Shown in pieces: positions 1-6,391 of a DNA stretch of 10,685 nucleotides; position 1 is the first letter of the stretch, and each line of letters starts with the position of its first letter. The notes below the pieces were generated by a model. That model did no database searches. It saw nothing but the letters and a program-made list of their open reading frames with translations, and had not been told where the DNA came from. The position numbers were made by a program, and so were the translations under genes. Source of the stretch: Methylococcaceae bacterium (GTDB taxonomy: Bacteria > Pseudomonadota > Gammaproteobacteria > Methylococcales > Methylococcaceae); the NCBI GenBank assembly GCA_028678445.1, contig JAJRDJ010000317.1:1-10685 (forward strand). Reading direction: 5' to 3'.

Positions 1-87
1 AATGTCAATACGTCCTTCCCGACATTCGTGGCGCTGGCGCAAAGCCTGGGCTTGACTGTCGAATCCGCTGAGGAGACCGTGTCTTGA
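1..87 (+). CDS. aroA: 3-phosphoshikimate 1-carboxyvinyltransferase (EPSP synthase), C-terminal end only
   Basis: The first 28 codons of the window read in frame 1 to a TGA at 85-87. The peptide begins NVNTSFPTFVALAQSLGL, which matches the conserved end of EPSP synthase, the cytoplasmic shikimate-pathway enzyme that joins shikimate-3-phosphate and phosphoenolpyruvate. The gene is cut by the window edge, so nothing can be said about its active site or start. Its stop overlaps the TTG start of cmk by 4 nt (TTGA at 84-87), which implies co-transcription and probably translational coupling. The aroA-cmk-rpsA order is a familiar gammaproteobacterial arrangement and supports the call despite the short fragment. 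Confidence 0.85.
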   Translation, partial: NVNTSFPTFVALAQSLGLTVESAEETVS

Positions 88-758
88 ACACGCCTATTCC
101 TGTCTTGACAATCGATGGGCCGAGCGGCTCCGGCAAAGGCACCGTGAGCCGTGCCGTAGCCCAAAAACTGGGCTGGCATTTCCTGGACAGCGGCGCCATT
201 TATCGATCGCTCGCCATCGCCGTGCTGAGAGCAGGTATTCCCGTGGAGAACGTGGATGAAATCGTCGCCTTGGCGGAGAACATGAACCTGTCATTCACGA
301 CGGATGATCCGCCCGAGGTTCTGCTGAACGGCCAGGACATCGCCGGGGAAATCGGCAGTGAAACCTGCGGCAACGCGGCTTCCCGCATCGCCGCCTTTGG
401 CCCGGTCCGGCAGGCCTTGCTCGAAAAACAGCGGTCCTTTCGTCGACCGCCCGGCTTGGTGGCCGATGGCCGCGACATGGGCACGGTCGTATTCCAGGAC
501 GCGGGATACAAAGTTTTCCTGACTGCCAGCGCGGAGGTACGGGCACTGCGAAGGTATAAGCAGTTGAAGGATAAAGGTCTTGATGTTAACCTTATAAACT
601 TGACTAGGGAAATCGAAGAGCGCGACCGTCGGGATCTGGAACGCAAGGAAGCCCCCTTGGTAATGGCGAAAGACGCTGTGAGGATCGATTCGTCTGATCT
701 GGATATTCAACAGGTCATCGAACGGGTGTTCGGCGTTGTTGCCTCTCCAACTGGTTGA
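84..758 (+). CDS. cmk: Cytidylate kinase
   Basis: A 224-residue protein, close to the 227 of E. coli Cmk. It transfers phosphate from ATP to CMP or dCMP in the cytoplasm, in pyrimidine nucleotide salvage and supply. The P-loop GPSGSGKGT is at residues 12-20, followed by the family motif LDSGAIYR, by DGRDMGTVVF from residue 128, and by an arginine-rich lid stretch (ERDRRDLERKEAPL) leading to DAVRIDSS near the end. The start is TTG at 84, chosen because the AGGAG at 71-75 sits 8 nt upstream and the protein then begins just before the P-loop strand, as in the family. It overlaps the aroA stop by 4 nt. A terminator-like hairpin follows 12 nt after its stop. Confidence 0.95.
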   Translation: MNTPIPVLTIDGPSGSGKGTVSRAVAQKLGWHFLDSGAIYRSLAIAVLRAGIPVENVDEIVALAENMNLSFTTDDPPEVLLNGQDIAGEIGSETCGNAASRIAAFGPVRQALLEKQRSFRRPPGLVADGRDMGTVVFQDAGYKVFLTASAEVRALRRYKQLKDKGLDVNLINLTREIEERDRRDLERKEAPLVMAKDAVRIDSSDLDIQQVIERVFGVVASPTG

Positions 759-770
759 GCAAGTCATGGT

Positions 771-797
771 TCGCCAGCATTGCTGGCGGTTTTTTTA
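771..797 (+). terminator. Intrinsic terminator or attenuator between cmk and rpsA
   Basis: A perfect 7-bp stem, CGCCAGC (772-778) with GCTGGCG (782-788), has a 3-nt ATT loop and can be closed by a T-G wobble (771/789). It is followed by seven T at 790-796. This is a textbook rho-independent terminator shape. It lies after the cmk stop and 52 nt before the rpsA start. Whether it fully stops the aroA-cmk transcript or only attenuates it cannot be told from sequence. Confidence 0.8.
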
Positions 798-810
798 TCC
801 AACAGACATT

Positions 811-848
811 CGGTTCCTTCCCGGGACCGTGTGCATATAGAAGATTTT
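811..848 (+). promoter_or_regulatory. rpsA translation-initiation leader: hairpin plus weak GAAG Shine-Dalgarno
   Basis: A 7-bp hairpin (arms 811-817 and 823-829, one G-U pair, loop TTCCC) lies just upstream of a short GAAG at 840-843, itself 5 nt before the ATG at 849. There is no stronger purine-rich site. In E. coli the rpsA start region likewise lacks a good Shine-Dalgarno, uses GAAG and folds into hairpins that allow autoregulation by S1. The parallel here is my inference. No convincing promoter hexamers were found between the terminator and the start. Confidence 0.5.
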
Positions 849-2519
849 ATGAGCGAGAGCTTTGCTGAACTGTTCGAACAGAGCCTGGCCCAGGCCGAAA
901 TGCGCCCGGGTAGCATCATTCGTGGCACCGTTGTCGATATCGGTCCGGATGTTGTGGTTGTCAATGCCGGCCTCAAGTCCGAGGGCGTCGTACCCAAGTG
1001 GCAATTCCTGGATGCGGATGGCCAGCTTGAAGTCCAGGTGGGCGATACCGTCGAATGTACCCTGGAACTCCTGGAAGACGGGCTGGGTGCCACCCTCTTG
1101 TCCCGTGACAAGGCAAAGCGGGTCAAGGCCTGGACCGACCTGGAAGACGCACACGAGAAAAACGAAACCGTGATCGGCCGTCTGACCGGCAAGGTCCGCG
1201 GCGGCTTTACCGTTGCCATCGGTGCCCTCCGCGCATTCCTGCCCGGTTCCCTGGTCGACGTGCGTCCGGTTCGTGATACCGCGTATCTAGAAGGGCGTGA
1301 TCTGGAATTCAAGGTCATCAAGATCGACCAGAAGCGGAACAACGTCGTCCTTTCCCGCCGAGCCGTGGTGGAGTCCGAGTTCAGTGCGGAAAAGGAAGCC
1401 TTGCTCGAAAACCTCAAGGAAGGCGCCATTGTCACCGGCGTGGTCAAGAATCTCACAGATTACGGTGCCTTCATCGACCTGGGTGGCGTGGACGGTCTGT
1501 TACACATCACCGACATGGCCTGGAAGCGTGTACGTCACCCGTCCGAGGCCGTTGAGATTGGACAGGAACTGCAAGTCAAGGTGCTGAAATATGATCAGGA
1601 AAAGAATCGTGTTTCCCTCGGTCTGAAGCAGTTGGGCGAGGATCCCTGGTCGAATATCGCGCGCCGGTATCCAGCGGGCACCCGTCTTTTCGGCAAGGTC
1701 AGCAATCTGACGGATTACGGTTGCTTCGTCGAACTGGAAGAGGGCGTGGAAGGTCTGGTGCATGTCTCCGAAATGGATTGGACCAACAAGAACGTCAATC
1801 CGTCCAAGATCGTGCAGCTGGGTGACGAATGCGAAGTCATGGTCCTCGACATCGACGAGGAACGTCGCCGTATCTCGCTCGGGATGAAGCAGTGCCGTGC
1901 CAACCCTTGGGATGAGTTCGCAGCTACCCACAACAAGGGTGACAAGATCAGCGGCACGATCAAGTCCATCACCGATTTCGGTGTCTTCATAGGCCTGGAT
2001 GGCAACATCGACGGGCTTGTTCACATGTCGGACATTTCCTGGAATACGCCCGGCGAAGAAGCCATTCGCGATTACAAAAAGGGCGATGAAGTCGAGACCG
2101 TCATTCTGGCCATTGATCCTGAACGCGAGCGCATCTCACTGGGCATCAAGCAGCTGGAGCAGGACCCGTTCCAGAACTATCTCGCGACCCACGAAAAGGG
2201 TGATTTGGTCAACGGTGTTGTAAAGGAAGTCGATGCCAAGGGTGCGGTTATCACCCTGGCTGATAGCGTGGAGGGTTACCTGCGTGCCTCCGAAATCTCC
2301 CGTGATCGTATCGAGGACGCCCGTACGCAGCTCAATGTAGGCGACAAGATCGAAGCCAAATTCCTGGGCGTTGACAAGAAAATCAAGGCCATCACCCTGT
2401 CGATCAAGGCCAAGGATCATGAAGATGAGCAAACCGCGATGAAGGGTTATACCCAGCAAGCCTCCTCGGCGATGCCGACCCTGGGTGACATCTTCAAGGA
2501 GCAGATGGAAAACAAGTAA
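849..2519 (+). CDS. rpsA: 30S ribosomal protein S1
   Basis: A 556-residue protein, almost the same length as E. coli S1 (557). It binds mRNA on the small subunit and helps load leaders that are structured or have weak Shine-Dalgarno sites. Six S1-type OB-fold repeats can be followed at roughly residues 20-87, 105-171, 190-260, 277-347, 364-434 and 450-518. Repeats 3-6 carry the recurring phrases NLTDYGAFIDLGGVDGLLHITDM, NLTDYGCFVELEEGVEGLVHVSEMDW, SITDFGVFIGLDGNIDGLVHMSDISW and a diverged VEGYLRASE. The open frame begins further upstream at 780, but ATG 849 was chosen because MSESFAELFEQSL matches the start of known S1 proteins and the extra residues would cross the terminator hairpin. It is followed by ihfB, the usual neighbour. 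Confidence 0.97.
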   Translation: MSESFAELFEQSLAQAEMRPGSIIRGTVVDIGPDVVVVNAGLKSEGVVPKWQFLDADGQLEVQVGDTVECTLELLEDGLGATLLSRDKAKRVKAWTDLEDAHEKNETVIGRLTGKVRGGFTVAIGALRAFLPGSLVDVRPVRDTAYLEGRDLEFKVIKIDQKRNNVVLSRRAVVESEFSAEKEALLENLKEGAIVTGVVKNLTDYGAFIDLGGVDGLLHITDMAWKRVRHPSEAVEIGQELQVKVLKYDQEKNRVSLGLKQLGEDPWSNIARRYPAGTRLFGKVSNLTDYGCFVELEEGVEGLVHVSEMDWTNKNVNPSKIVQLGDECEVMVLDIDEERRRISLGMKQCRANPWDEFAATHNKGDKISGTIKSITDFGVFIGLDGNIDGLVHMSDISWNTPGEEAIRDYKKGDEVETVILAIDPERERISLGIKQLEQDPFQNYLATHEKGDLVNGVVKEVDAKGAVITLADSVEGYLRASEISRDRIEDARTQLNVGDKIEAKFLGVDKKIKAITLSIKAKDHEDEQTAMKGYTQQASSAMPTLGDIFKEQMENK

Positions 2520-2535
2520 GATCTTCCACTCTAAA

Positions 2536-2556
2536 AGGAGGGGCCAGTTCCCTCCT
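2536..2556 (+). promoter_or_regulatory. Hairpin that pairs a consensus Shine-Dalgarno with an anti-SD sequence in the rpsA-ihfB spacer
   Basis: AGGAGGG (2536-2542) pairs perfectly with CCCTCCT (2550-2556) around a 7-nt loop. The left arm is part of AAGGAGG (2535-2541), an ideal Shine-Dalgarno, and the right arm contains CCTCCT, the same sequence as the 16S anti-SD core. The AAGGAGG is about 32 nt from the ihfB GTG, too far to serve it directly. No T-run follows, so this is not a normal intrinsic terminator. Its role is unknown. It could be a translational control element, an RNA-processing site or chance. Confidence 0.5.
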
Positions 2557-2573
2557 GGCAACGGGATGCAGCA

Positions 2574-2870
2574 GTGAACAAGTCCGACCTCATTCATATA
2601 CTGAGTGAACGCTATGGCCATATACCCTTCCGGGATATCGAGCTGGCTGTCAAAGGCCTGGTGGAACATATGTCCGACACCCTGTCATCTGGTGATAGGA
2701 TTGAAATTCGCGGCTTCGGCAGTTTTTCGATTCGTTACCGGCAACCCCGTGCCGCGCGCAATCCGAAGACGGGAACCCGGGTCGAACTGGGTTCCAAATA
2801 CGTCCCCCATTTCAAGCCCGGCAAGGAATTGAGGGAGAAGGTCAATGACTCGGCGCAGGTGGATTCCTGA
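2574..2870 (+). CDS. ihfB: Integration host factor subunit beta
   Basis: A 98-residue HU/IHF-family protein. With IHF-alpha it forms the heterodimer that bends DNA sharply at specific sites and shapes the nucleoid. The beta-arm segment RNPKTG is at residues 62-67, with Pro64 at the position of the DNA-intercalating proline of E. coli IHF-beta. The preceding GDRIEIRGFGSFSIR is the family signature, and NKSDLI at the N-terminus is typical of the beta subunit. The start is GTG at 2574, set by this N-terminus. Only a weak GGGA (2563-2566) precedes it at a usable distance. A four-codon reading frame (ATG 2566, stop TGA 2575-2577) overlaps the start. The gene follows rpsA by 54 nt and ends before a strong terminator. 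Confidence 0.96.
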   Translation: MNKSDLIHILSERYGHIPFRDIELAVKGLVEHMSDTLSSGDRIEIRGFGSFSIRYRQPRAARNPKTGTRVELGSKYVPHFKPGKELREKVNDSAQVDS

Positions 2871-2911
2871 CACCCGGGGAAACTCACGCGTCGCGAAACC
2901 CGGGGCAATAA

Positions 2912-2957
2912 CAGTCATGGTTCTGCATCACTTGATACAGAACATGGCTGTTTTTTT
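2912..2957 (+). terminator. Intrinsic terminator after ihfB
   Basis: CAGTCATGGTTCTG (2912-2925) pairs with CAGAACATGGCTG (2938-2950) with one bulged base and one T-G wobble. The loop is 12 nt and seven T follow at 2951-2957. It lies about 40 nt after the ihfB stop and closes the rpsA-ihfB unit. The remaining spacer to lapB (2958-3089) holds no recognisable gene. Confidence 0.85.
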
Positions 2958-3089
2958 ATGTGCCTATTGCCTAGCCCCATACCTCCAAGGCACCAAGCAT
3001 GGCGCTTCATCGGGGAAGGCAGAGACTGAGCAAGGTCATCAGCACGCCACCAAACTCTGCTGCGGTGCTGGTCCGCCAAAAAGTTTGTC

Positions 3090-4295
3090 ATGCAGGCCAT
3101 AGACCTGATTTCATTACTGTTGCCGGTTGCCGCCGCATCCGGCTGGTATGCCGCTAAAAAGCATTACACGCGAAAATACCTGACGGAGCTTGCCAATCCG
3201 ATGACTCAGGCCTATCGTCGGGGTATCAATTATCTGCTCGATGAGAAGACAGATAAGGCCATCGCAGCGGTTGCCCACATCCTGGAACAGGACTCCGAGC
3301 CACTGGAAACCCATATTGCTCTCGGTAACCTCTTCCGCCGGCGCGGGGAAGTGGAAAAGGCTATAGAGATGCATAAAAAACTCTTGCAGGAGCCAGATTT
3401 GTCCGTGCCTCAGAAGGAGAAAGCGAATTATGAGCTCGGCATCGATTACATGCGGGCCGGTTTGTTTGACAGGGCGGAGATCATTTTCAAGACCTTGGCT
3501 CAGACGAATAACCATGGAAAGGCCGCCTTGCAACAAATGTTGCTCATTTATCAACAACAGAAAGATTGGCATAATGCCATCGCCTGTATCCTAAAACTGC
3601 GAAGAATCGCCAAACCTCGACACGGAGAGACGGCTGCCCATTTTCTCTGTGAACTGGCCGAGGAGGCCATGACCCTGCATCGGCTCAAGGATGCGCGGGA
3701 TTATCTGGGCCAAGCACTAACAGACGATCATGATTGTGTGCGCGCCAGTATCGCAAAAGGGAAACTTGAACTTGGCAATGGAGAGTACCGGCAGGCCCTT
3801 GAAACCTTGAGACAGGTGGAGAGCCAGAACCCGCGCTATCTACCGGTTGTACTGCCTCTGATCCGGCAATGCTGGGAGCGGCAGGGGAACACCCAGGAGT
3901 TAACGCGATACCTGCATCATCTCCATGAAAAATTCGGCTTCATTTCAGCTGCGGTAGAACTCGCCGAGCGCATTCGCGACACACAAGGCATTGACGCTGC
4001 CATTGATTATTTGCTGCCGATTCTAGAGGCGAACCCCAACCCCTTCTCGATCAGCCGGGCAATGGCCCTCCTGGCCGAGGACAGGAGTCTTGGCTCAAAC
4101 AAAATGCGTCGACTGTGCGCGCTATTGCAGGCCACAACAGCCGACAGGCTACGCTTTCAATGCGAGCATTGTGGATTTTCGTTATCTGAGCTCTTTTGGC
4201 GATGCCCTTCTTGTCAGCACTGGGGTTCAATCCTGCCAACGGAAATCGGCTCTGACTCACCGGTTCGGGAAGGGGAAATCCAGCTCGTCAATTAG
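3090..4295 (+). CDS. lapB: Lipopolysaccharide assembly protein B (TPR protein with C-terminal zinc ribbon)
   Basis: A 401-residue protein (E. coli LapB/YciM is 389). LapB is an inner-membrane-anchored cytoplasmic protein that, with FtsH, controls turnover of LpxC and so balances LPS and phospholipid synthesis. The N-terminal hydrophobic stretch IDLISLLLPVAAASGWYAAKK (about residues 4-24) matches the LapB anchor. TPR repeats cover roughly residues 35-330, including ALGNLFRRRGEVEKAIEMHKKLL and LGIDYMRAGLFDRAE. The C-terminal rubredoxin-like knuckles place four cysteines at 358, 361, 372 and 375 (CEHC and CPSC). ATG 3090 was chosen because it aligns the anchor. No clear Shine-Dalgarno precedes it. 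The usual upstream partner lapA is not present in the spacer after ihfB, so lapB must have its own promoter beyond the ihfB terminator. Confidence 0.93.
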   Translation: MQAIDLISLLLPVAAASGWYAAKKHYTRKYLTELANPMTQAYRRGINYLLDEKTDKAIAAVAHILEQDSEPLETHIALGNLFRRRGEVEKAIEMHKKLLQEPDLSVPQKEKANYELGIDYMRAGLFDRAEIIFKTLAQTNNHGKAALQQMLLIYQQQKDWHNAIACILKLRRIAKPRHGETAAHFLCELAEEAMTLHRLKDARDYLGQALTDDHDCVRASIAKGKLELGNGEYRQALETLRQVESQNPRYLPVVLPLIRQCWERQGNTQELTRYLHHLHEKFGFISAAVELAERIRDTQGIDAAIDYLLPILEANPNPFSISRAMALLAEDRSLGSNKMRRLCALLQATTADRLRFQCEHCGFSLSELFWRCPSCQHWGSILPTEIGSDSPVREGEIQLVN

Positions 4296-4308
4296 TGCTT
4301 TTAACACC

Positions 4309-4336
4309 TTGATATTTCTGGTACGGTTATTACTCT
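4309..4336 (+). promoter_or_regulatory. Weak candidate sigma-70 promoter for the comEA-like gene
   Basis: TTGATA (4309-4314, five of six consensus -35 bases) is followed 16 nt later by TACTCT (4331-4336, only three of six -10 bases). The stretch is AT-rich, lies in the gap after lapB and is about 27 nt from the start of the next gene. The -10 match is poor, so this is only a plausible site. Confidence 0.25.
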
Positions 4337-4362
4337 TACTTACTCAAACAAAGGGGGATTCC

Positions 4363-4740
4363 ATGTTCGGATTTTTCAAGTCTCTGGCGGTTGCCGTGCT
4401 ACTGCTTGCATCGCCACTGCTTATGGCCGAGATAGTGGATATCAACACGGCTAGTTCGGATGAGCTGTCCAAGGCATTGAAGGGAGTGGGGCCCGCCAAG
4501 GCCCAAGCCATCGTGCAATATCGTGAAAAGAATGGACCTTTCAAGTCAGCGGATGACCTGACCCATGTCAAGGGTATCGGCAAGGCTACGCTTGAGAAGA
4601 ACCGCGCCAACATTACCATTAGCGGTTCGGCCCCGCCCGCCGCACCCGCGCCGGCTGTTGCCCCCAAGCTGCCAGTGGTCCCAGCGCCAAGTAGGCCGGT
4701 TCCAGCGATACCCGCCCCGGCTCCCGCAGCACCGCATTGA
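4363..4740 (+). CDS. ComEA-family exported helix-hairpin-helix protein with a proline/alanine-rich tail
   Basis: A 125-residue protein. Residues 1-22 form a signal peptide (Lys6, hydrophobic core LAVAVLLLASPLL, likely cleavage after LMA), placing it in the periplasm. Residues 25-86 are a tandem helix-hairpin-helix unit of the ComEA type: DINTASSDEL, the first hairpin GVG at 41-43, KNGPFKSADDL, and the second hairpin GIG at 71-73. ComEA proteins bind incoming double-stranded DNA during natural transformation, so DNA binding is likely. A competence role is inferred, since no other com gene is nearby. Residues 88-125 are a low-complexity Pro/Ala tail, which is unusual for the small gammaproteobacterial members. 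ATG 4363 was chosen over upstream in-frame starts because of the purine run AAAGGGGGA just before it and the signal peptide. A strong terminator follows 21 nt after the stop. Confidence 0.85.
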   Translation: MFGFFKSLAVAVLLLASPLLMAEIVDINTASSDELSKALKGVGPAKAQAIVQYREKNGPFKSADDLTHVKGIGKATLEKNRANITISGSAPPAAPAPAVAPKLPVVPAPSRPVPAIPAPAPAAPH

Positions 4741-4761
4741 ACTAGCGCATCAAGCCTTGGG

Positions 4762-4785
4762 AAAAAGCCCCGCAAGGGGCTTTTT
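4762..4785. terminator. Symmetric intrinsic terminator after the comEA-like gene
   Basis: AGCCCC (4766-4771) and GGGGCT (4776-4781) form a stem closed by a GCAA loop, a GNRA tetraloop. Five A (4762-4766) precede it and five T (4781-4785) follow, so the A/T flanks can extend the stem and the signal can work in both directions. It sits 21 nt after the comEA-like stop and separates that gene from cysC. Confidence 0.9.
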
Positions 4786-4827
4786 CTTAGGCCGACAAAT
4801 CCCTTAATACAAAGGAACCTGTTAGCG

Positions 4828-5451
4828 GTGACAAATAACATTACGTGGCATGCGCCTACCGTGACGCGAGGGCAGCGCGAGGAACTCAATGGGCACAAAA
4901 GTTTTATTCTCTGGCTGACCGGCCTTTCAGGAGCCGGCAAATCGACGCTGGCGCACCGCATTGAGGAGATTCTTTTCAAGCGGGGTTGCCGTACCTATGT
5001 CCTGGATGGCGATAATGTGCGGCAAGGTCTTTGTCGGGATCTGGGCTTCAGCCCGGCTGACCGGCAAGAAAATATCCGTCGTGTAGGTGCAATGGGCAAG
5101 CTGATGGCCGATGCGGGACTGATAGTGATCACGGCCTTCATATCCCCATTTCGCGTCGATCGCGATAGCATACGCGCCCTGCTCGAGGAGGGGGATTTCA
5201 TCGAAGTCTATTGCGACGCCCCCTTGCAAGTATGCGAAGAGCGGGACGTGAAAGGTTTGTACCAGAAGGCGCGCAAGGGCGTGATACCGGAATTTACGGG
5301 AATATCCTCGCCTTACGAAGTGCCCCTTCATCCAGAAATCATCGTGCAGACGGGGCGGGACACTATCGATAGCTGTGCCCTGCAAATCATTGAGTATCTG
5401 GACAGCCAGGAAAAACTGACAACAACTCACAAGAAGGCGAATCACACATGA
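4828..5451 (+). CDS. cysC: Adenylylsulfate (APS) kinase
   Basis: A 207-residue protein of normal family length (E. coli CysC 201). It phosphorylates adenosine 5'-phosphosulfate with ATP to give PAPS, used in assimilatory sulfate reduction or as sulfate donor for sulfotransferases. The P-loop GLSGAGKS is at residues 32-39. LDGDNVRQGLCRDLGFSPADRQENIRR follows from residue 59, then TAFISPFR with the serine that is phosphorylated in the family, and KGLYQKAR. The N-terminal TWHAPTVTRGQRE resembles stand-alone CysC. The start is GTG 4828 with AAGGA (4812-4816) 11 nt upstream, a rather long spacing. No cysD, cysN or sulfotransferase gene lies next to it. Its TGA overlaps the galU ATG (ATGA, 5448-5451). 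It follows a terminator, so it should have its own promoter, which I could not identify. Confidence 0.95.
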   Translation: MTNNITWHAPTVTRGQREELNGHKSFILWLTGLSGAGKSTLAHRIEEILFKRGCRTYVLDGDNVRQGLCRDLGFSPADRQENIRRVGAMGKLMADAGLIVITAFISPFRVDRDSIRALLEEGDFIEVYCDAPLQVCEERDVKGLYQKARKGVIPEFTGISSPYEVPLHPEIIVQTGRDTIDSCALQIIEYLDSQEKLTTTHKKANHT

Positions 5452-6326
5452 AGAAAACCGTCAGAAAGGCCGTATTTCCCGTGGCAGGCCTCGGAACCCG
5501 ATTCCTCCCTGCCACCAAGGCAAGTCCCAAGGAGATGCTACCCATCGTCGATAAACCCCTGATCCAATATGCGGTTGAAGAAGCCGTGGCGGCCGGAATC
5601 GATACCCTGGTATTCGTGACCAGCCGAACCAAGCGGGCGATCGAGGATCATTTCGACAAGGCTTATGAACTCGAAACTGAGCTGGCCACGCGGGGTAAAA
5701 CCGAGACTTTGCAAGTGCTAAAGGATATAGTTCCGCCCAATGTGACCTGTGTGTATATTCGCCAGGCCGAGGCCCTGGGTCTCGGGCACGCCGTGAATTG
5801 TGCCGCCGCCGTGATTGGCGATGAGCCATTCGCCGTCATTCTCGCGGACGACATGATTGATGACGGAACTCGGGGCTGCCTGAAACAGATGGTTGGAATC
5901 TTTGATGAGTGGCAATGTTCAGTAATAGGAACCGAGAACATTCACCCATCCGAAACCCAGAGCTATGGCATCGTCAAGGTGGAACCGATCAGCAAAGGTT
6001 TGGGCAAACTGGATGGTATTGTGGAAAAACCGAAACCTGCGGATGCGCCCTCCAACCAAGCGGTCGTCGGCCGTTATATTCTGACACCGGGCATATTCGA
6101 ACGGCTGAATACCGTCACTCGGGGGGCGGGTGGGGAAATCCAGCTAACCGACGCCATCGCCATGCTGCTCAAGGATGAACCCGTCCTGTCATTCGAGTTT
6201 GAAGGCAAGCGGTATGACTGCGGTTCAAAGCTAGGTTACCTGATGGCCACGGTCGAACAGGGTCTGAAGCACGAGGAACTGCACGAGAGTTTTAGGGCGT
6301 ATCTGTCAGGTTTGAAACTGGGCTAA
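5448..6326 (+). CDS. galU: UTP-glucose-1-phosphate uridylyltransferase
   Basis: A 292-residue nucleotidyltransferase that makes UDP-glucose from UTP and glucose-1-phosphate in the cytoplasm, a precursor of LPS core, capsule, exopolysaccharide and glycogen-like or osmolyte products. The nucleotide-binding loop GLGTRFLPATK starts at residue 14, followed by SPKEMLP with the conserved Lys28. ILADDMID carries the metal-binding aspartates, and IVEKP, GGEIQLTDAI and RYDCGSKLGY are further family blocks. The ATG overlaps the cysC stop by 4 nt, and a GAAGG at 5433-5437 lies about 10 nt upstream, so the two genes are probably translationally coupled. The frame ends inside the loop of a hairpin (see 6310-6342). 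Confidence 0.96.
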   Translation: MKKTVRKAVFPVAGLGTRFLPATKASPKEMLPIVDKPLIQYAVEEAVAAGIDTLVFVTSRTKRAIEDHFDKAYELETELATRGKTETLQVLKDIVPPNVTCVYIRQAEALGLGHAVNCAAAVIGDEPFAVILADDMIDDGTRGCLKQMVGIFDEWQCSVIGTENIHPSETQSYGIVKVEPISKGLGKLDGIVEKPKPADAPSNQAVVGRYILTPGIFERLNTVTRGAGGEIQLTDAIAMLLKDEPVLSFEFEGKRYDCGSKLGYLMATVEQGLKHEELHESFRAYLSGLKLG

Positions 6327-6342
6327 TCCAGCAGTTTCAAGC
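6310..6342 (+). other. Hairpin enclosing the galU stop codon
   Basis: GTTTGAAACTG (6310-6320) pairs with CAGTTTCAAGC (6332-6342): 11 pairs with one T-G wobble, including a perfect 9-bp core. The 11-nt loop contains the galU stop TAA (6324-6326). No T-run follows, so it is not a standard intrinsic terminator. It could protect the 3' end of the cysC-galU mRNA or weaken readthrough. Confidence 0.5.
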
Positions 6343-6391
6343 ATCAAATGCAACAGCGATCCATGTGCTGTTCGACCAGGAGATCACAGAT

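Noticed and set aside
564..605. AT-rich pocket inside cmk with TATAAA and TTGA motifs, considered as an internal rpsA promoter
   Set aside because: Hexamer pairs are either about 23 nt or about 7 nt apart; the only 17-nt pairing has a poor -10 match.
780..848. N-terminal extension of the rpsA frame by 23 residues
   Set aside because: It would start inside the terminator hairpin and has no ribosome-binding site. S1 homologues begin at the residue encoded at 849.
764..1456. Long - strand frame opposite rpsA, and similar long antisense frames opposite other genes
   Set aside because: They mirror strong + strand genes with clear families, have biased Ser/Arg/Thr composition and no recognisable domains.
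2873..2905. Two CCCGGGG copies after ihfB, considered as a terminator or operator
   Set aside because: Each copy is self-complementary and the pair has a loop of about 20 nt with no T-run. The adjacent hairpin at 2912-2957 is the better terminator.
4090..4362. Longer upstream frame for the comEA-like gene
   Set aside because: It overlaps lapB out of frame. The signal peptide and a good purine run both point to ATG 4363.
4786..4827. Promoter for cysC just after the terminator
   Set aside because: Only a partial -10 (TAATAC, 4805-4810) without a matching -35; too weak to report.
6365..6391. GTG start for the dienelactone hydrolase gene
   Set aside because: It has no Shine-Dalgarno of its own and would read through the AGGAG that serves ATG 6392.
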